NCBI GenBank assembly: GCA_030831705.1
Contig: JAURKO010000141.1
Coordinates: 1 to 33,627 of the forward strand
From: Daejeonella sp.
Lineage (GTDB): Bacteria; Bacteroidota; Bacteroidia; Sphingobacteriales; Sphingobacteriaceae
Direction: 5' to 3'
DNA: 33,627 nt
In this document: piece after piece, positions 7,281-16,600 of the stretch
Layout: each line of letters begins with the position of its first letter
Numbering within the stretch: the stretch's first letter is position 1
The notes under the pieces: model-generated
What the model was told of the DNA's origin: nothing
What the model saw: only the letters and a program-made list of their open reading frames with translations
The model's database searches: none
Position numbers and translations under genes: made by a program

Positions 7281-8525
7281 ATGAACAATTACTTCAAAAT
7301 TCTAGTATACTTTTTTGTAATCAGCTGCTTTTGGGCTTGTCGGGATAACTCCGATAATCAATTAAAGACAGGAATCTGGCGAGCTACCCTGAAGACCTCC
7401 ACGGGTGCCGAAATACCTTTTAATTTTGAAGTAAGCGATTCAGCAAATCATAAATTTTTGGATGTTTTAAATGGAGATGAAAGATTCAGAGTGAATGAAA
7501 TATCAGAAGTTTCAGACTCCATAGTTATTCAGATGCCTCTCTTTGATTCTAAGATTATGGCAAAAATCGAGAATGGGTCTTTAAGCGGACAATGGATTAA
7601 AAATTTTGCAGATAGTAGTGAAGTAATGAATATAGAGGCCAAAAAAGGGCCTTCATGGAGATTTTTCAAGACAAAAACGAAGTCTGAATTTGTTGTGACA
7701 GGCCGTTGGTCTGTTACCTTTCAGGATGCAAAGACCGGTAAGTCTGTTGCTGCCATTGGTGAATTTATACAGCAGGAAGGCCGTCTTCTTGGTACTTTTT
7801 TGACCAGTACAGGCGATTACCGCTTTCTTGAAGGAACTGTTGCAGGTAATAAATTTTATCTGTCATGTTTCGATGGCAGTCACGCCTTTCTGTTTACAGG
7901 TAAATTGTTGGATAATAACACTATAGTGGATGGGAATTTTTATTCCGGACTTTCTGCTGTTCAAACATGGACTGCTAAGCGGGATGAAAAAGCACTCCTT
8001 CCTGATGCTTATACCATAACATCTCTGAAGGATGGATTTGATTCTATAGATTTTTCTTTTCCTGATCTGAATGGTAAAAAGGTATCTCTGTCTGATTCAA
8101 AATTTAAAAATAAAGTTGTTTTGGTGCAATTCTTTGGATCATGGTGTCCAAATTGTATGGATGAAACTGCCTATTTAGTTCCATTCTATAAAAAGTACCG
8201 TGAAAAAGGGCTTGAAATTGTTGCTCTGGCTTATGAACGTACTTCTGATTATGAACGTTCAAAACAAAATGTTTTACGATTTCGCAAAAGGTTTGGCGTT
8301 CCATATGACATGTTGATTACCGGATATACCAATGACAAAGCTGAAGTGGCTAAAAGTTTACCCATGTTAAAGAGTTTTATGGGCTTTCCAACATTGATTA
8401 TTATCGATAAAAACGGTAAGGTGAGAAAAATACATACCGGTTTCAGCGGACCAGGTACTGGGGTTCATTATGCTGAATTTAAAAATGAATTCGAAAAAAC
8501 AATTGATAATTTATTACTTGAGTAA
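7281..8525 (+). CDS. TlpA-family thioredoxin-like lipoprotein
   Basis: Predicted envelope-anchored thiol-disulfide reductase of 414 residues. Signal: a hydrophobic stretch and lipobox ending at Cys20 (SCFWAC). The C-terminal domain (about residues 255-410) is a TlpA/AhpC-TSA fold with the active site SWCPNCMDE, redox cysteines 289 and 292, and the cis-proline strand MGFPTLIIIDKNG. The N-terminal region (about 28-240) has no domain I can name. It contains two stretches that look alike, each opening with G-x-W (GIWRATL near 32, GRWSVTF near 141) and each having a GxLxGxW/F turn, so it may be an internal duplication of a small beta-barrel. Two further isolated cysteines occur early, Cys14 in the signal and one in LSCFDGSHAF. 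Follows the acyl-CoA dehydrogenase by 17 bases. Confidence 0.9.
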   Translation: MNNYFKILVYFFVISCFWACRDNSDNQLKTGIWRATLKTSTGAEIPFNFEVSDSANHKFLDVLNGDERFRVNEISEVSDSIVIQMPLFDSKIMAKIENGSLSGQWIKNFADSSEVMNIEAKKGPSWRFFKTKTKSEFVVTGRWSVTFQDAKTGKSVAAIGEFIQQEGRLLGTFLTSTGDYRFLEGTVAGNKFYLSCFDGSHAFLFTGKLLDNNTIVDGNFYSGLSAVQTWTAKRDEKALLPDAYTITSLKDGFDSIDFSFPDLNGKKVSLSDSKFKNKVVLVQFFGSWCPNCMDETAYLVPFYKKYREKGLEIVALAYERTSDYERSKQNVLRFRKRFGVPYDMLITGYTNDKAEVAKSLPMLKSFMGFPTLIIIDKNGKVRKIHTGFSGPGTGVHYAEFKNEFEKTIDNLLLE

Positions 8526-8654
8526 CAGGGGAATCTGTCTCACTAATAGCAATAGAAAAGCGTTTGCAATTCACGGAATCCTGTTAAAACAGCATTAAAA
8601 AACCAATACTTACGTATTAAAACTCCAAATTCACCAGAAAAGAAATTCCTGCTT

Positions 8655-10772
8655 ATGAAAATAAGATTTATACTCTATCCTTTGCTCGTTTCCATAGTAC
8701 TCATCATGGCATGCTCTGCTCCAAGGATGGTTAATCTGGATCCTGTTACTTTGGTTGAAAATGCAAAAGGCTCACTGGTTTACAGGGGAAGTTATACCAA
8801 GAATATAGATATCATCAATACGCGACTTGATCTAAGTTTTGATTGGGATAGTGCCCATGTGATCGGAAAGGCTACCATTTTTGCAAAGCCTTATTTCTAT
8901 CCATCTGATCAGCTGGTTTTGAATGCCAATGGCTTTCGTTTGAATTCCGTTTCATTGATCAAAAAGGATGATAAAATACCTTTGAGGTATATTTACGATG
9001 GTAAGCTTCTGAAGATCAGTCTGGATAAAAGCTACACAAGAGATCAGAATTTCACAATCTTTATCGACTATGTAGCAATGCCAAATAAATTGAAAATTGG
9101 TGAGGATATAGCCTCTGCCGGTGATCGGGGAATTTATTTTATAAATAGAGATGGTAAGGACAAAGGTAAACCAAGGCAAATCTGGACTCAAGGAGAAACT
9201 GAATGTAATTCGAACTGGTTTCCTACCATAAACGGTACACAGGAAAAGATGACTCAGGAATTAAATATTACAGTTCCTAATGAGTTTGTTAGCCTTTCTA
9301 ATGGTACTCTGGAGATTTCAACTTTGAATGGTGACGGTACTCGTACAGACAGCTGGAGGCAGAAGCAACCACATTCTACATATTTGACTATGCTTACAGT
9401 TGGAGACTTCGTAATTACCAAAGATCATTGGCGGGACAAGGAATTGAGTTATTACACTGAACCCGAATATGCATCTAATGCTAAAATGGTGTTTGGCAAA
9501 ACACCTGAAATGATGGAGTTTTTTTCAAATAAGTTGGGCATTGAATATCCCTGGGATAAATACTCCCAGATTGTAGTCAGGGATTTTGTGAGCGGAGCCA
9601 TGGAAAATACTACCGCTACTGTTTTTTTTGAAGGTTTGAATATGTCAGAAGGACAATTTCTTGATGAAAATCACGAAGATATTATTGCACATGAACTGTT
9701 TCATCATTGGTTTGGTAATTTGGTAACTGCTGAATCCTGGGCTAATCTGCCTCTGAATGAATCATTTGCTACTTACGGGGAATATCTTTGGGAAGAATTT
9801 AAATACGGCAGGGATCAGGCTGATGTAAAAGGCCTGGAAGACATGTCGATTTATCTCGCAAACAAAAGAAAAACAGAACCCGATGTGATAAGGTTTGATT
9901 ATGCAGACAAAGAGCAAATGTTTGATGAGATTAGTTACCATAAAGGTGGTAGAATTCTGCACATGCTTAGAAAGACAGTTGGAGATGAGGCTTTTTTTGA
10001 ATCTTTAAAACTTTATTTAACCAAACATTCTTTTAAAACTGCCGAAATTCATGATCTCCGTCTTGTATTTGAAGAGATTAGCGGGATGGATCTAAACTGG
10101 TTTTTTAATCAATGGTTCCTTGCCTCAGGGCACCCAGTTTTAAGTATTCAGAGTTCCTATGACCAAATTAAAAGAGAGATTAAAGTCGGTATTACTCAAG
10201 ATCAGAATCTTACTGAAACTCCTCTTTATCGTATTCCAATTTCAGTTGATATCTATTCCGGGGGAAAGATTGAACGCAAAGAAATTGTTCTGGACAGGCA
10301 AAATCAATCTTTTATTTTTCCTTCACTTAGCCCTCCTGATCTTGTAAATGTCGATGCTGAAAAATACATTCTCGCTGAAAAAAATGAGATTAAAAGCGTT
10401 CAGGAGTATGTTTTTCAATATCAGAATGCACCTTTATTCATGGACAGGATTGAAGCAATATTAAAATTAAAGGATCTTAAAGAGGATGCTTCCGCAAAAG
10501 AATTAATGGTCTCGGCTATTAAGGATAAGAGCTGGCTGATTCGTCATACGGCATTATCTGTTGTTGAACATTTATCTGATGAAGAAAAAAAGGCTGTTTA
10601 TGGAACATTGAAAGATCTTGCAATTAATGACAAAGTTTCGCAAGTTAGGGCTGCAGCAGTCGAAAAACTTGGGAAATATTATAGAACTTCAGAAAACAAG
10701 GAGGTATTTGCTTTGACTGCCAAAGACAAATCTCCAGTTGTAATTAGTGCAACCGCTGCTGCAAGACAATAG
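8655..10772 (+). CDS. M1 family metallo-aminopeptidase lipoprotein
   Basis: Zinc aminopeptidase of 705 residues with a lipoprotein signal (LIMAC, Cys20), so probably facing the periplasm or cell surface and trimming peptides for uptake. Substrate-recognition motif GAMEN is at residues 314-318; the zinc site is HELFHHWFGN with His346, His350 and the third ligand Glu369 in NESFATYGE (HExxH-x18-E intact). The C-terminus is made of HEAT-like helices (SWLIRHTALSVVEHLS, VSQVRAAAVEKLGKYY) and stops abruptly within what looks like another repeat (SPVVISATAAARQ). Many M1 enzymes of this phylum are longer, so the helical tail may be shortened; the bases after the stop show no continuing repeat in any forward frame. 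Core catalytic residues are all present, so activity is expected. Confidence 0.95.
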   Translation: MKIRFILYPLLVSIVLIMACSAPRMVNLDPVTLVENAKGSLVYRGSYTKNIDIINTRLDLSFDWDSAHVIGKATIFAKPYFYPSDQLVLNANGFRLNSVSLIKKDDKIPLRYIYDGKLLKISLDKSYTRDQNFTIFIDYVAMPNKLKIGEDIASAGDRGIYFINRDGKDKGKPRQIWTQGETECNSNWFPTINGTQEKMTQELNITVPNEFVSLSNGTLEISTLNGDGTRTDSWRQKQPHSTYLTMLTVGDFVITKDHWRDKELSYYTEPEYASNAKMVFGKTPEMMEFFSNKLGIEYPWDKYSQIVVRDFVSGAMENTTATVFFEGLNMSEGQFLDENHEDIIAHELFHHWFGNLVTAESWANLPLNESFATYGEYLWEEFKYGRDQADVKGLEDMSIYLANKRKTEPDVIRFDYADKEQMFDEISYHKGGRILHMLRKTVGDEAFFESLKLYLTKHSFKTAEIHDLRLVFEEISGMDLNWFFNQWFLASGHPVLSIQSSYDQIKREIKVGITQDQNLTETPLYRIPISVDIYSGGKIERKEIVLDRQNQSFIFPSLSPPDLVNVDAEKYILAEKNEIKSVQEYVFQYQNAPLFMDRIEAILKLKDLKEDASAKELMVSAIKDKSWLIRHTALSVVEHLSDEEKKAVYGTLKDLAINDKVSQVRAAAVEKLGKYYRTSENKEVFALTAKDKSPVVISATAAARQ

Positions 10773-10817
10773 ATAATCAGAATTTTCTGTTTATCAGGAA
10801 TGCAGGAATAAAGAGGT

Positions 10818-11165
10818 TTAATCTGCTTTATCTGATTTAAATGCTGAAAATATCATATTAATCAGAGCCAATACAATAGCAAATAAAACTGCAGAAATAA
10901 AACCGTTGGTATTAAATGATTCCATCAGGTTGTCAACCAGAAGCACCATTAAAACGGTAATAATAAACGAAACTAAACCTAGTGTCAGAAAATTGATTGG
11001 AAAAGTTAGTACTCGAAGAATTGTTCCTATTGTAGCGTTTGATAATGCAATGAGTATTCCTGCAATTATAGCACTCCAGAAACTTTCTACATCAACTCCC
11101 GGTAGAAGGTAAGCAGCAAGAGCAACAGCTGCTCCCATTAAAATAATTTCGATGATTACCCTCAT
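10818..11165 (-). CDS. PF04020 ('phage holin family', YvlD-like) small membrane protein
   Basis: A 115-residue protein with four hydrophobic segments (about residues 4-24, 30-48, 58-80 and 88-108) and the family's signature LSNATIGTILRVLTFPINFLT-type loop after TM2. It matches the superfamily labelled mycobacterial 4-TMS phage holin/YvlD, which is a chromosomal membrane protein in many bacteria; no phage gene is near, and the holin name should not be read as function. It ends in a short charged tail FKSDKAD. It is convergent with the M1 peptidase (45-base gap) and divergent from the next small lipoprotein gene with only 15 bases between the starts, so the two promoters must overlap each other or the coding ends. 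Confidence 0.85.
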   Translation of the reverse strand: MRVIIEIILMGAAVALAAYLLPGVDVESFWSAIIAGILIALSNATIGTILRVLTFPINFLTLGLVSFIITVLMVLLVDNLMESFNTNGFISAVLFAIVLALINMIFSAFKSDKAD

Positions 11166-11180
11166 ATTTTTTATTTTTAA

Positions 11181-11651
11181 ATGAAATTAAACATGAAATT
11201 GAAAAATCTATTCCACATATCAATAGTTATTTTGATTTTATTTAATTCTTGCAGACAGGAGACTGTTCATAATGCTACCCAGAAAAAATTGATAATCAGA
11301 TTTAATCCTGAAAGCAATTCTTTAGAATTAATCGGATTGGCTAATCATGTTATTGAGGAATTAAAATCTGATTCTCTGCCTGATTCTCTCTGGACGAATT
11401 TTTTCGCTGTTTATGAAGATTCGAATGATCCTGAAATGAGGGATTTTCAGCCGGCCACAGAAGGCGCATACACAATTGAAGGAGACCTGATTCGTTTTAA
11501 GCCAAAAATTGATTTCAGGAGGAACCAGTTGTATTTTGCAAGGTGTTACACAAAACTATTGCTACAGGATGCGGAGGATTTGATTGAAACACGCGAACTG
11601 TTTAATTCAGATGGGTTTACTGAATATAAATTCTATCTCTCAAAAAAATAA
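11181..11651 (+). CDS. Small lipoprotein, possible Ig-like fold, function unknown
   Basis: A 156-residue predicted lipoprotein: hydrophobic segment ISIVILILF and a lipobox ending in NSC at Cys24. I do not recognise a characterised relative. The region from about residue 36 to the end reads like a single all-beta domain: it opens LIIRFNPESN and contains EGAYTIEGDLIRFKPKIDF...NQLYFARCYT, a pattern reminiscent of bacterial Ig-like (SbsA-type) domains in which a 'value when stress-free / range' strand pair is followed by a Tyr-rich strand. That fold is an inference. Two starts are possible, ATG at 11181 or 11193; the second gives a more usual signal (MKLKNLFHIS). It is divergent from the PF04020 gene and precedes the rimP promoter. 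Confidence 0.75.
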   Translation: MKLNMKLKNLFHISIVILILFNSCRQETVHNATQKKLIIRFNPESNSLELIGLANHVIEELKSDSLPDSLWTNFFAVYEDSNDPEMRDFQPATEGAYTIEGDLIRFKPKIDFRRNQLYFARCYTKLLLQDAEDLIETRELFNSDGFTEYKFYLSKK

Positions 11652-11678
11652 GATCTGTAAATGTATTGAAACCAGGTA

Positions 11679-11709
11679 TTTGTAATCACGGATAGTTTTT
11701 TTATATTTG
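11679..11709 (+). promoter_or_regulatory. Promoter of the rimP-nusA-infB operon
   Basis: A consensus Bacteroidota promoter: TTTG at 11679-11682, a 19-base spacer, and TATATTTG at 11702-11709 (TAnnTTTG, full match). The transcript should start near 11715-11717, directly before the hairpin at 11722-11748. Confidence 0.75.
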
Positions 11710-11721
11710 CATCGATCTGAG

Positions 11722-11753
11722 AAGAGCCCCGACATTATCGGGGCTCTTTTTTT
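11722..11753 (+). terminator. Terminator-like hairpin in the rimP leader (candidate attenuator)
   Basis: AAGAGCCCCGA (11722-11732) pairs perfectly with TCGGGGCTCTT (11738-11748): 11 base pairs, loop CATTA, then a run of T to 11753. It is a textbook intrinsic terminator, but it lies just downstream of the operon promoter and about 40 bases before the rimP ATG. It can end transcripts from the upstream lipoprotein gene and must also be passed by transcripts from the rimP promoter, so it may act as an attenuator. Confidence 0.8.
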
Positions 11754-11791
11754 ACCAAATGTTTTTCATGTGGGATTTAAAAAAGATCGTT

Positions 11792-12256
11792 ATGAATATA
11801 GAAAACCGTGTAATTGAGTTAGTTGAAGAAAAAATTGCTGACCGTCCTGATTTGTTTATTGTGGATGTTCAAATGCATAATAGCGGGATTTTATCTATTT
11901 TAGTGGATGGAGACAATGGAGTTGCAATAAGTGATTGTGTCGCTATAAGTCGGCATGTAGGTTTCCATCTTGAAGAGGAAAATACCATTGAGCAAGCATA
12001 CAGACTGGAAGTTTCCTCGCCAGGAATAGATACCCCACTTAAATCAATACGCCAGTTCCGGAAAAATATTAACCGTTCATTAAAAGTTAAGCTGACAGAT
12101 GGGAACATCCGGGAAGGGAAATTGTTGAGCGCAGATGATTCTGGAATAACCATACAAGAAATTATCAAGGAAAAAGGTAAGAAAGCAGTTACGATTGAAA
12201 GTTTTATTCAAATTACAGATATATCAGAAACACTAGTTTTAGTGAGTTTTAAATAA
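11792..12256 (+). CDS. rimP: Ribosome maturation factor RimP
   Basis: Assists assembly of the 30S subunit by binding pre-30S particles near protein S12. The 154-residue protein has the two family domains: an N-terminal alpha/beta domain (LFIVDVQMHNSGILSILVD, with the DCVAISRHVGFHL helix and the conserved YRLEVSSPGIDTPLKS) and a C-terminal SH3-like barrel (SLKVKLTDGNIREGKLLSADD). The family position just ahead of nusA and infB is conserved in most bacteria. An earlier in-frame ATG at 11759 would add 11 residues (starting MFFMWDLKK) but abuts the T-run of the leader hairpin and is not typical of the family, so I chose the internal ATG that gives MNIENRVIELV. Control by the leader promoter and hairpin is likely. 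Confidence 0.93.
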   Translation: MNIENRVIELVEEKIADRPDLFIVDVQMHNSGILSILVDGDNGVAISDCVAISRHVGFHLEEENTIEQAYRLEVSSPGIDTPLKSIRQFRKNINRSLKVKLTDGNIREGKLLSADDSGITIQEIIKEKGKKAVTIESFIQITDISETLVLVSFK

Positions 12257-12288
12257 CGTTAGTCCCGGACTGACAAATTCAATAAAAA

Positions 12289-13524
12289 ATGAGCAATATT
12301 AATTTAATCGATTCATTCCAGGAGTTTAAAGACTTCAAGAATATTGACCGTCCTACGGTTATTAGTGTATTGGAAGAGGTTTTCCGTAGCATGTTACGGA
12401 AGAGGTATGGTACCGACGAAAATTGCGATGTGATCGTCAACCCTGATAACGGGGATTTGGAGATCTGGCGTACAAGAACGGTTATGGAAGATGGATTTTC
12501 AGAAGACGATGATCTGGAAATTGAACTTGCCGAAGCAAAAGTAATTGATTCTGACCTTGAGGTTGGAGATGATTTTATTGAACAAATTACCCTTGAAAGT
12601 TTTGGTCGCAGAGCGATTCTTGCTGCCCGACAGACCTTGGTTTCAAAAATCCTGGAACTTGAAAAAGATGAGATTTTCAAGAAATATAAAGACCGTGTTG
12701 GAGAGATAGTAACTGGTGAAGTTTATCAGGTTTGGAAGAAAGAAACGTTAGTTCTCGATGATGAAGGGAATGAACTTTTATTGCCTAAAACTGAACAAAT
12801 TCCTGCAGATTATTTCAAAAAAGGCGATTCTGTCCGCGCAATCATAGAGAAAGTAGAAATGATTAATGGTAATCCAAAGATTATTATCTCTCGTACTGCA
12901 CCGGAATTCTTGCAACGTTTGTTTGAGATGGAAGTTCCTGAAATATTTGACGGACTAATAACAATCAAAAAAATTGTTCGTGAGCCCGGTGAGCGTGCTA
13001 AAGTTGCGGTTGAATCTTATGATGATAGAATTGACCCTGTTGGTGCTTGCGTAGGTATGAAAGGATCCCGTATTCATGGTATTGTTCGCGAACTCAAAAA
13101 TGAAAATATTGATGTGATTAACTTTACAAATAATATTTCATTGTATATTCAAAGAGCATTGAGTCCGGCGAAGATTACAAGCATCAAACTTGATGATGAA
13201 GAAAAGAGAGCCGCTGTTTATCTAAAACCTGATCAGGTTTCATTAGCAATCGGCCGTGGTGGTCACAATATTAAGTTGGCCGGAAAGCTTACTGGATATG
13301 AAATTGATGTTTACCGTGAAGTGCATGAAGATGATGAGGATGTGGATATCGAAGAATTTTCAGATGAAATTGAAGGATGGATTATCGACGAATTCAAACG
13401 TGTTGGCTTAGATACAGCGAAATCTATTTTAAGTTTGTCTGTAGATGAATTGGTTAAGCGTACTGATCTGGAAGATAGTACAGTGAAAGATGTGATTGAG
13501 ATTCTTAAGTCAGAATTTGAATAA
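12289..13524 (+). CDS. nusA: Transcription termination/antitermination factor NusA
   Basis: RNA-polymerase-associated factor that modulates pausing, intrinsic termination and antitermination. At 411 residues it has the N-terminal polymerase-binding domain (about 1-130, RPTVISVLEEVFRSMLRKRYG), an S1 RNA-binding domain (about 140-200, KDRVGEIVTGEVYQVWKKE), and two KH domains (GACVGMKGSRIHGIV at about 250 and LAIGRGGHNIKLAGKLTG at about 320). The acidic tail (HEDDEDVDIEEFSDEIEG) is followed by one helix-hairpin-helix-like segment and lacks the two full acidic repeats of E. coli NusA, normal for this phylum. It follows rimP by 32 bases. Because NusA promotes hairpin-dependent termination in other bacteria, the hairpin at the head of its own operon is a natural place for feedback; this is inference. 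Confidence 0.97.
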   Translation: MSNINLIDSFQEFKDFKNIDRPTVISVLEEVFRSMLRKRYGTDENCDVIVNPDNGDLEIWRTRTVMEDGFSEDDDLEIELAEAKVIDSDLEVGDDFIEQITLESFGRRAILAARQTLVSKILELEKDEIFKKYKDRVGEIVTGEVYQVWKKETLVLDDEGNELLLPKTEQIPADYFKKGDSVRAIIEKVEMINGNPKIIISRTAPEFLQRLFEMEVPEIFDGLITIKKIVREPGERAKVAVESYDDRIDPVGACVGMKGSRIHGIVRELKNENIDVINFTNNISLYIQRALSPAKITSIKLDDEEKRAAVYLKPDQVSLAIGRGGHNIKLAGKLTGYEIDVYREVHEDDEDVDIEEFSDEIEGWIIDEFKRVGLDTAKSILSLSVDELVKRTDLEDSTVKDVIEILKSEFE

Positions 13525-13604
13525 TTTATTAGATTACTTTTTTTTGAGAAATTTTGGGTTCAAGAAAAAGCCAAATCCTCAAAACATTTAACATATAAAA
13601 AACG

Positions 13605-13612
13605 TACTTTTG
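13605..13612 (+). promoter_or_regulatory. -7 box of a probable separate infB promoter
   Basis: TACTTTTG matches TAnnTTTG fully, 28 bases before the infB ATG, in the 116-base nusA-infB gap. No TTTG stands at the expected -33 spacing. The surrounding GTAC-TTTT-GTAC is a small palindrome. Confidence 0.5.
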
Positions 13613-13640
13613 TACAAAAATAGCGAGGTTAAAATAATAA

Positions 13641-16600
13641 ATGTCAGAAGGTAAAAGCACAAATTTACTTAAAGCTGCGAAAGAGCTGAATATCGGCTTA
13701 AACACCGCGGTGGAGTTTTTAGGGAAAAAGGGTCATAAAGTTGATGCCAGGCCCAATACGAAACTCACCGAAGAGATGTACGATGTTCTTCTTAAGGAGT
13801 TTCAGGGTGATAAAATCGTAAAAGAAGAAGCTAAACAAATTGTTATTGGCAAAATTCGGCGTGATGATATTCCTGTAGGTAACGAGAAGGCTGAGCCACA
13901 GCTTTCAAAAGATTTTGAACAAGAGGAGATTCTCATCAAGAATGTTAACACATTCACTGCCCCCCTTGTTGATAAGCCTAAAGCTGAACTTCAGGAGACA
14001 GTTGATATTGAGCCTAAGCTAGAAGAAGCTGGATTGCCCGGTGTTAAAGTGGTGGGAAAGATCAATTTAGATGATTTAAATTCAAAAACCCGACCTGATA
14101 AAAAAATTCAGGAACCCGAAAAACCTAAGGTTACTCCGGCACCTGCTATAAAAATTGAGGAGCCTGTTTTCGATAAAGAACCAGAGGTAATTCCTCAGCC
14201 TGCTGCTGAAAAGGTTAAACCTGAAGTTGAAGTGGTGACTGTAGCGGAAGTCAAAGAATCCATTGAAAAGTCTGAAGAACCTGTTGAGATTCAACCTGAA
14301 ATAGCAGCAAAAAATTCAGTAACCGAAGAAAAACAAGAAAATATACCAAATACACAAGAAAGTAATCCTAATGCTACCGTCATTCGTGCGAAAGCTGATC
14401 GGTTATCCGGTCCGAATGTAATCGGCAGAATCGATTTGCCTTCCGCGCCTGCCCGTCGCGGACAGCCGGTTGCCTCTTCGTCTAGCGCAGCTGGTGCTGA
14501 TCAAAAGCGCAAGCGCAAGCGCAAGGATAATGCTCCCGGACAGCCCGGACAATCTGGAGGCCAGCCTCAACAGCAGGGACAGCAGGGTCAGCAAGGCGGA
14601 GGATTTCCTCGTCCTGCACCCGGAGCAGGTTATCAGGGTAATCGTCCTGATTTCAGGAATGCGAGACCCGGACAAGGAAATACAGCCGGTACTGGTGGTG
14701 CCCGTCCTGATTTCAGGAATAAGCCCCGTACACCTGAAGCTCCAAAAGCAGAACCAACAGATAAAGAAATTCAGGATCAGATTAAAGCAACGCTTGCACG
14801 TTTAAGTGGAGCTGGAAAATCTGGAAAATTTGCACAACGTGCTAAATTACGGCGTCAGAAACGCGATGATGTTGCTCAGACTGCAGAAGATGCGGCATTA
14901 GAAGCAGAAATGCAGTCTAAGACCATTAAAGTTACCGAATTTGTTACCGCCAATGAGCTCGCTCTGATGTTGGATGTACCTGTTACTCAGGTTATCTCAA
15001 CTTGTATGAGTCTTGGAATGTTTGTTTCCATCAATCAAAGGCTTGATGCAGAAACTCTGACAATCGTTGCAGATGAGTTTGGCTATGAAGTTGAATTTGT
15101 AAAGCCTGAAGATGAAGAGATTGGGTTGCTTGAAGAAGCTGATAGTCCTGAAGACCAATTAGCAAGAGCTCCTATTGTAACCGTGATGGGGCACGTAGAT
15201 CATGGTAAAACCTCTTTACTTGACTTTGTTCGTAAGACTAATGTGATTGCAGGTGAAGCAGGTGGAATTACTCAGCACATTGGTGCCTATGAAGTAACTC
15301 TTGAAAATGAGCGCAAAATAACTTTTCTGGATACTCCGGGTCACGAAGCTTTTACAGCTATGCGTGCCAGAGGCGCCAATGTTACCGATATTGCAATTAT
15401 TGTGATTGCTGCTGATGATAGTGTGATGCCTCAAACGCGTGAAGCTATTAATCATGCACAGGCTGCAAATGTGCCGATTGTATTTGCATTCAGTAAAGTT
15501 GATAAGCCTGGTGCCAATGCGGATAAGATTCGTGAGCAGCTTTCTGCAATGAACATTCTGGTTGAAGACTGGGGTGGAAAATATCAGAGTCAGGAAATTT
15601 CAGGTAAAACTGGAGTAGGTATCGATCTTTTACTCGAAAAAGTTTGCCTGGAGGCAGATATGCTCGAATTGACAGCCAACCCAAACAAACGTGCAGTAGG
15701 TACAGTTATTGAAGCAGCATTAGATAAGGGCCGTGGAATTGTTACAACCGTGCTTATTCAGGCCGGAACACTGCGTGTTGGTGATGCGATACTTGCTGGT
15801 GGATATAGCGGTAAGGTAAAAGCATTACATAATGAGCGCGGGGTTAAATTGGATCATGCAGGGCCTTCAACACCGGTACAGGTTTTGGGTATGCAAGGTG
15901 CACCAACTTCAGGAGATAAGTTTAACGTGATGGAAAGTGAAGTTGAAGCCCGTCAGGTTGCTAACAAAAGATTACAGTTACAACGTGAGCAGGGTTTACG
16001 TACTCAGAAACATATTACTCTCGATGAGATCGGACGTCGTTTGGCGATTGGAAACTTTAAAGAGCTGAATGTAATCGTTAAAGGTGACGTGGATGGTTCA
16101 ATCGAAGCATTATCCGATTCTTTATTGAAACTTTCTACTGAACAGATACAGGTAAATATTATACATAAATCTGTGGGTCAGATATCTGAATCGGATGTAT
16201 TGCTGGCTTCGGCTTCTGATGCAATTATCATCGGTTTCCAGGTTCGTCCATCTGCAAGTGCTCGTAAGTTGGCTGAAGCAGAACAGATTGATATCAGACT
16301 TTATTCAATTATCTACGATGCCATCAATGAGGTGAAAGCCGCAATGGAAGGTATGCTTGATCCTGAATTTGAAGAGAAAATTACTTCAAACGTTGAAATT
16401 CGTGAAGTATTCAAGATCAGTAAAGTGGGTACCATTGCAGGTTGTATGGTACTCGATGGAAAGATCACTAGAAACAGCAAGGTGCGTATTATTCGTGATG
16501 GTGTAGTTGTTTATACCGGAGAATTAGCTTCATTGAAGCGCTTCAAGGATGATGTGAAAGAGGTTGCTACAGGTTATGAGTGTGGTTTGAATATTCAGAA

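Noticed and set aside
10818-11165. Prophage remnant suggested by a 'phage holin' family name
   Set aside because: PF04020 proteins are ordinary chromosomal membrane proteins and there are no phage genes, integrase or attachment sites nearby.
11759-11791. Upstream ATG start for RimP
   Set aside because: It directly follows the hairpin T-run and adds MFFMWDLKKIV, which is not in the family; the internal ATG gives the normal length.
14643-14720. Two spaced identical repeats as a CRISPR-like array
   Set aside because: Only two copies, 18 bases long, inside a coding frame, and encoding the same peptide in the IF-2 linker.
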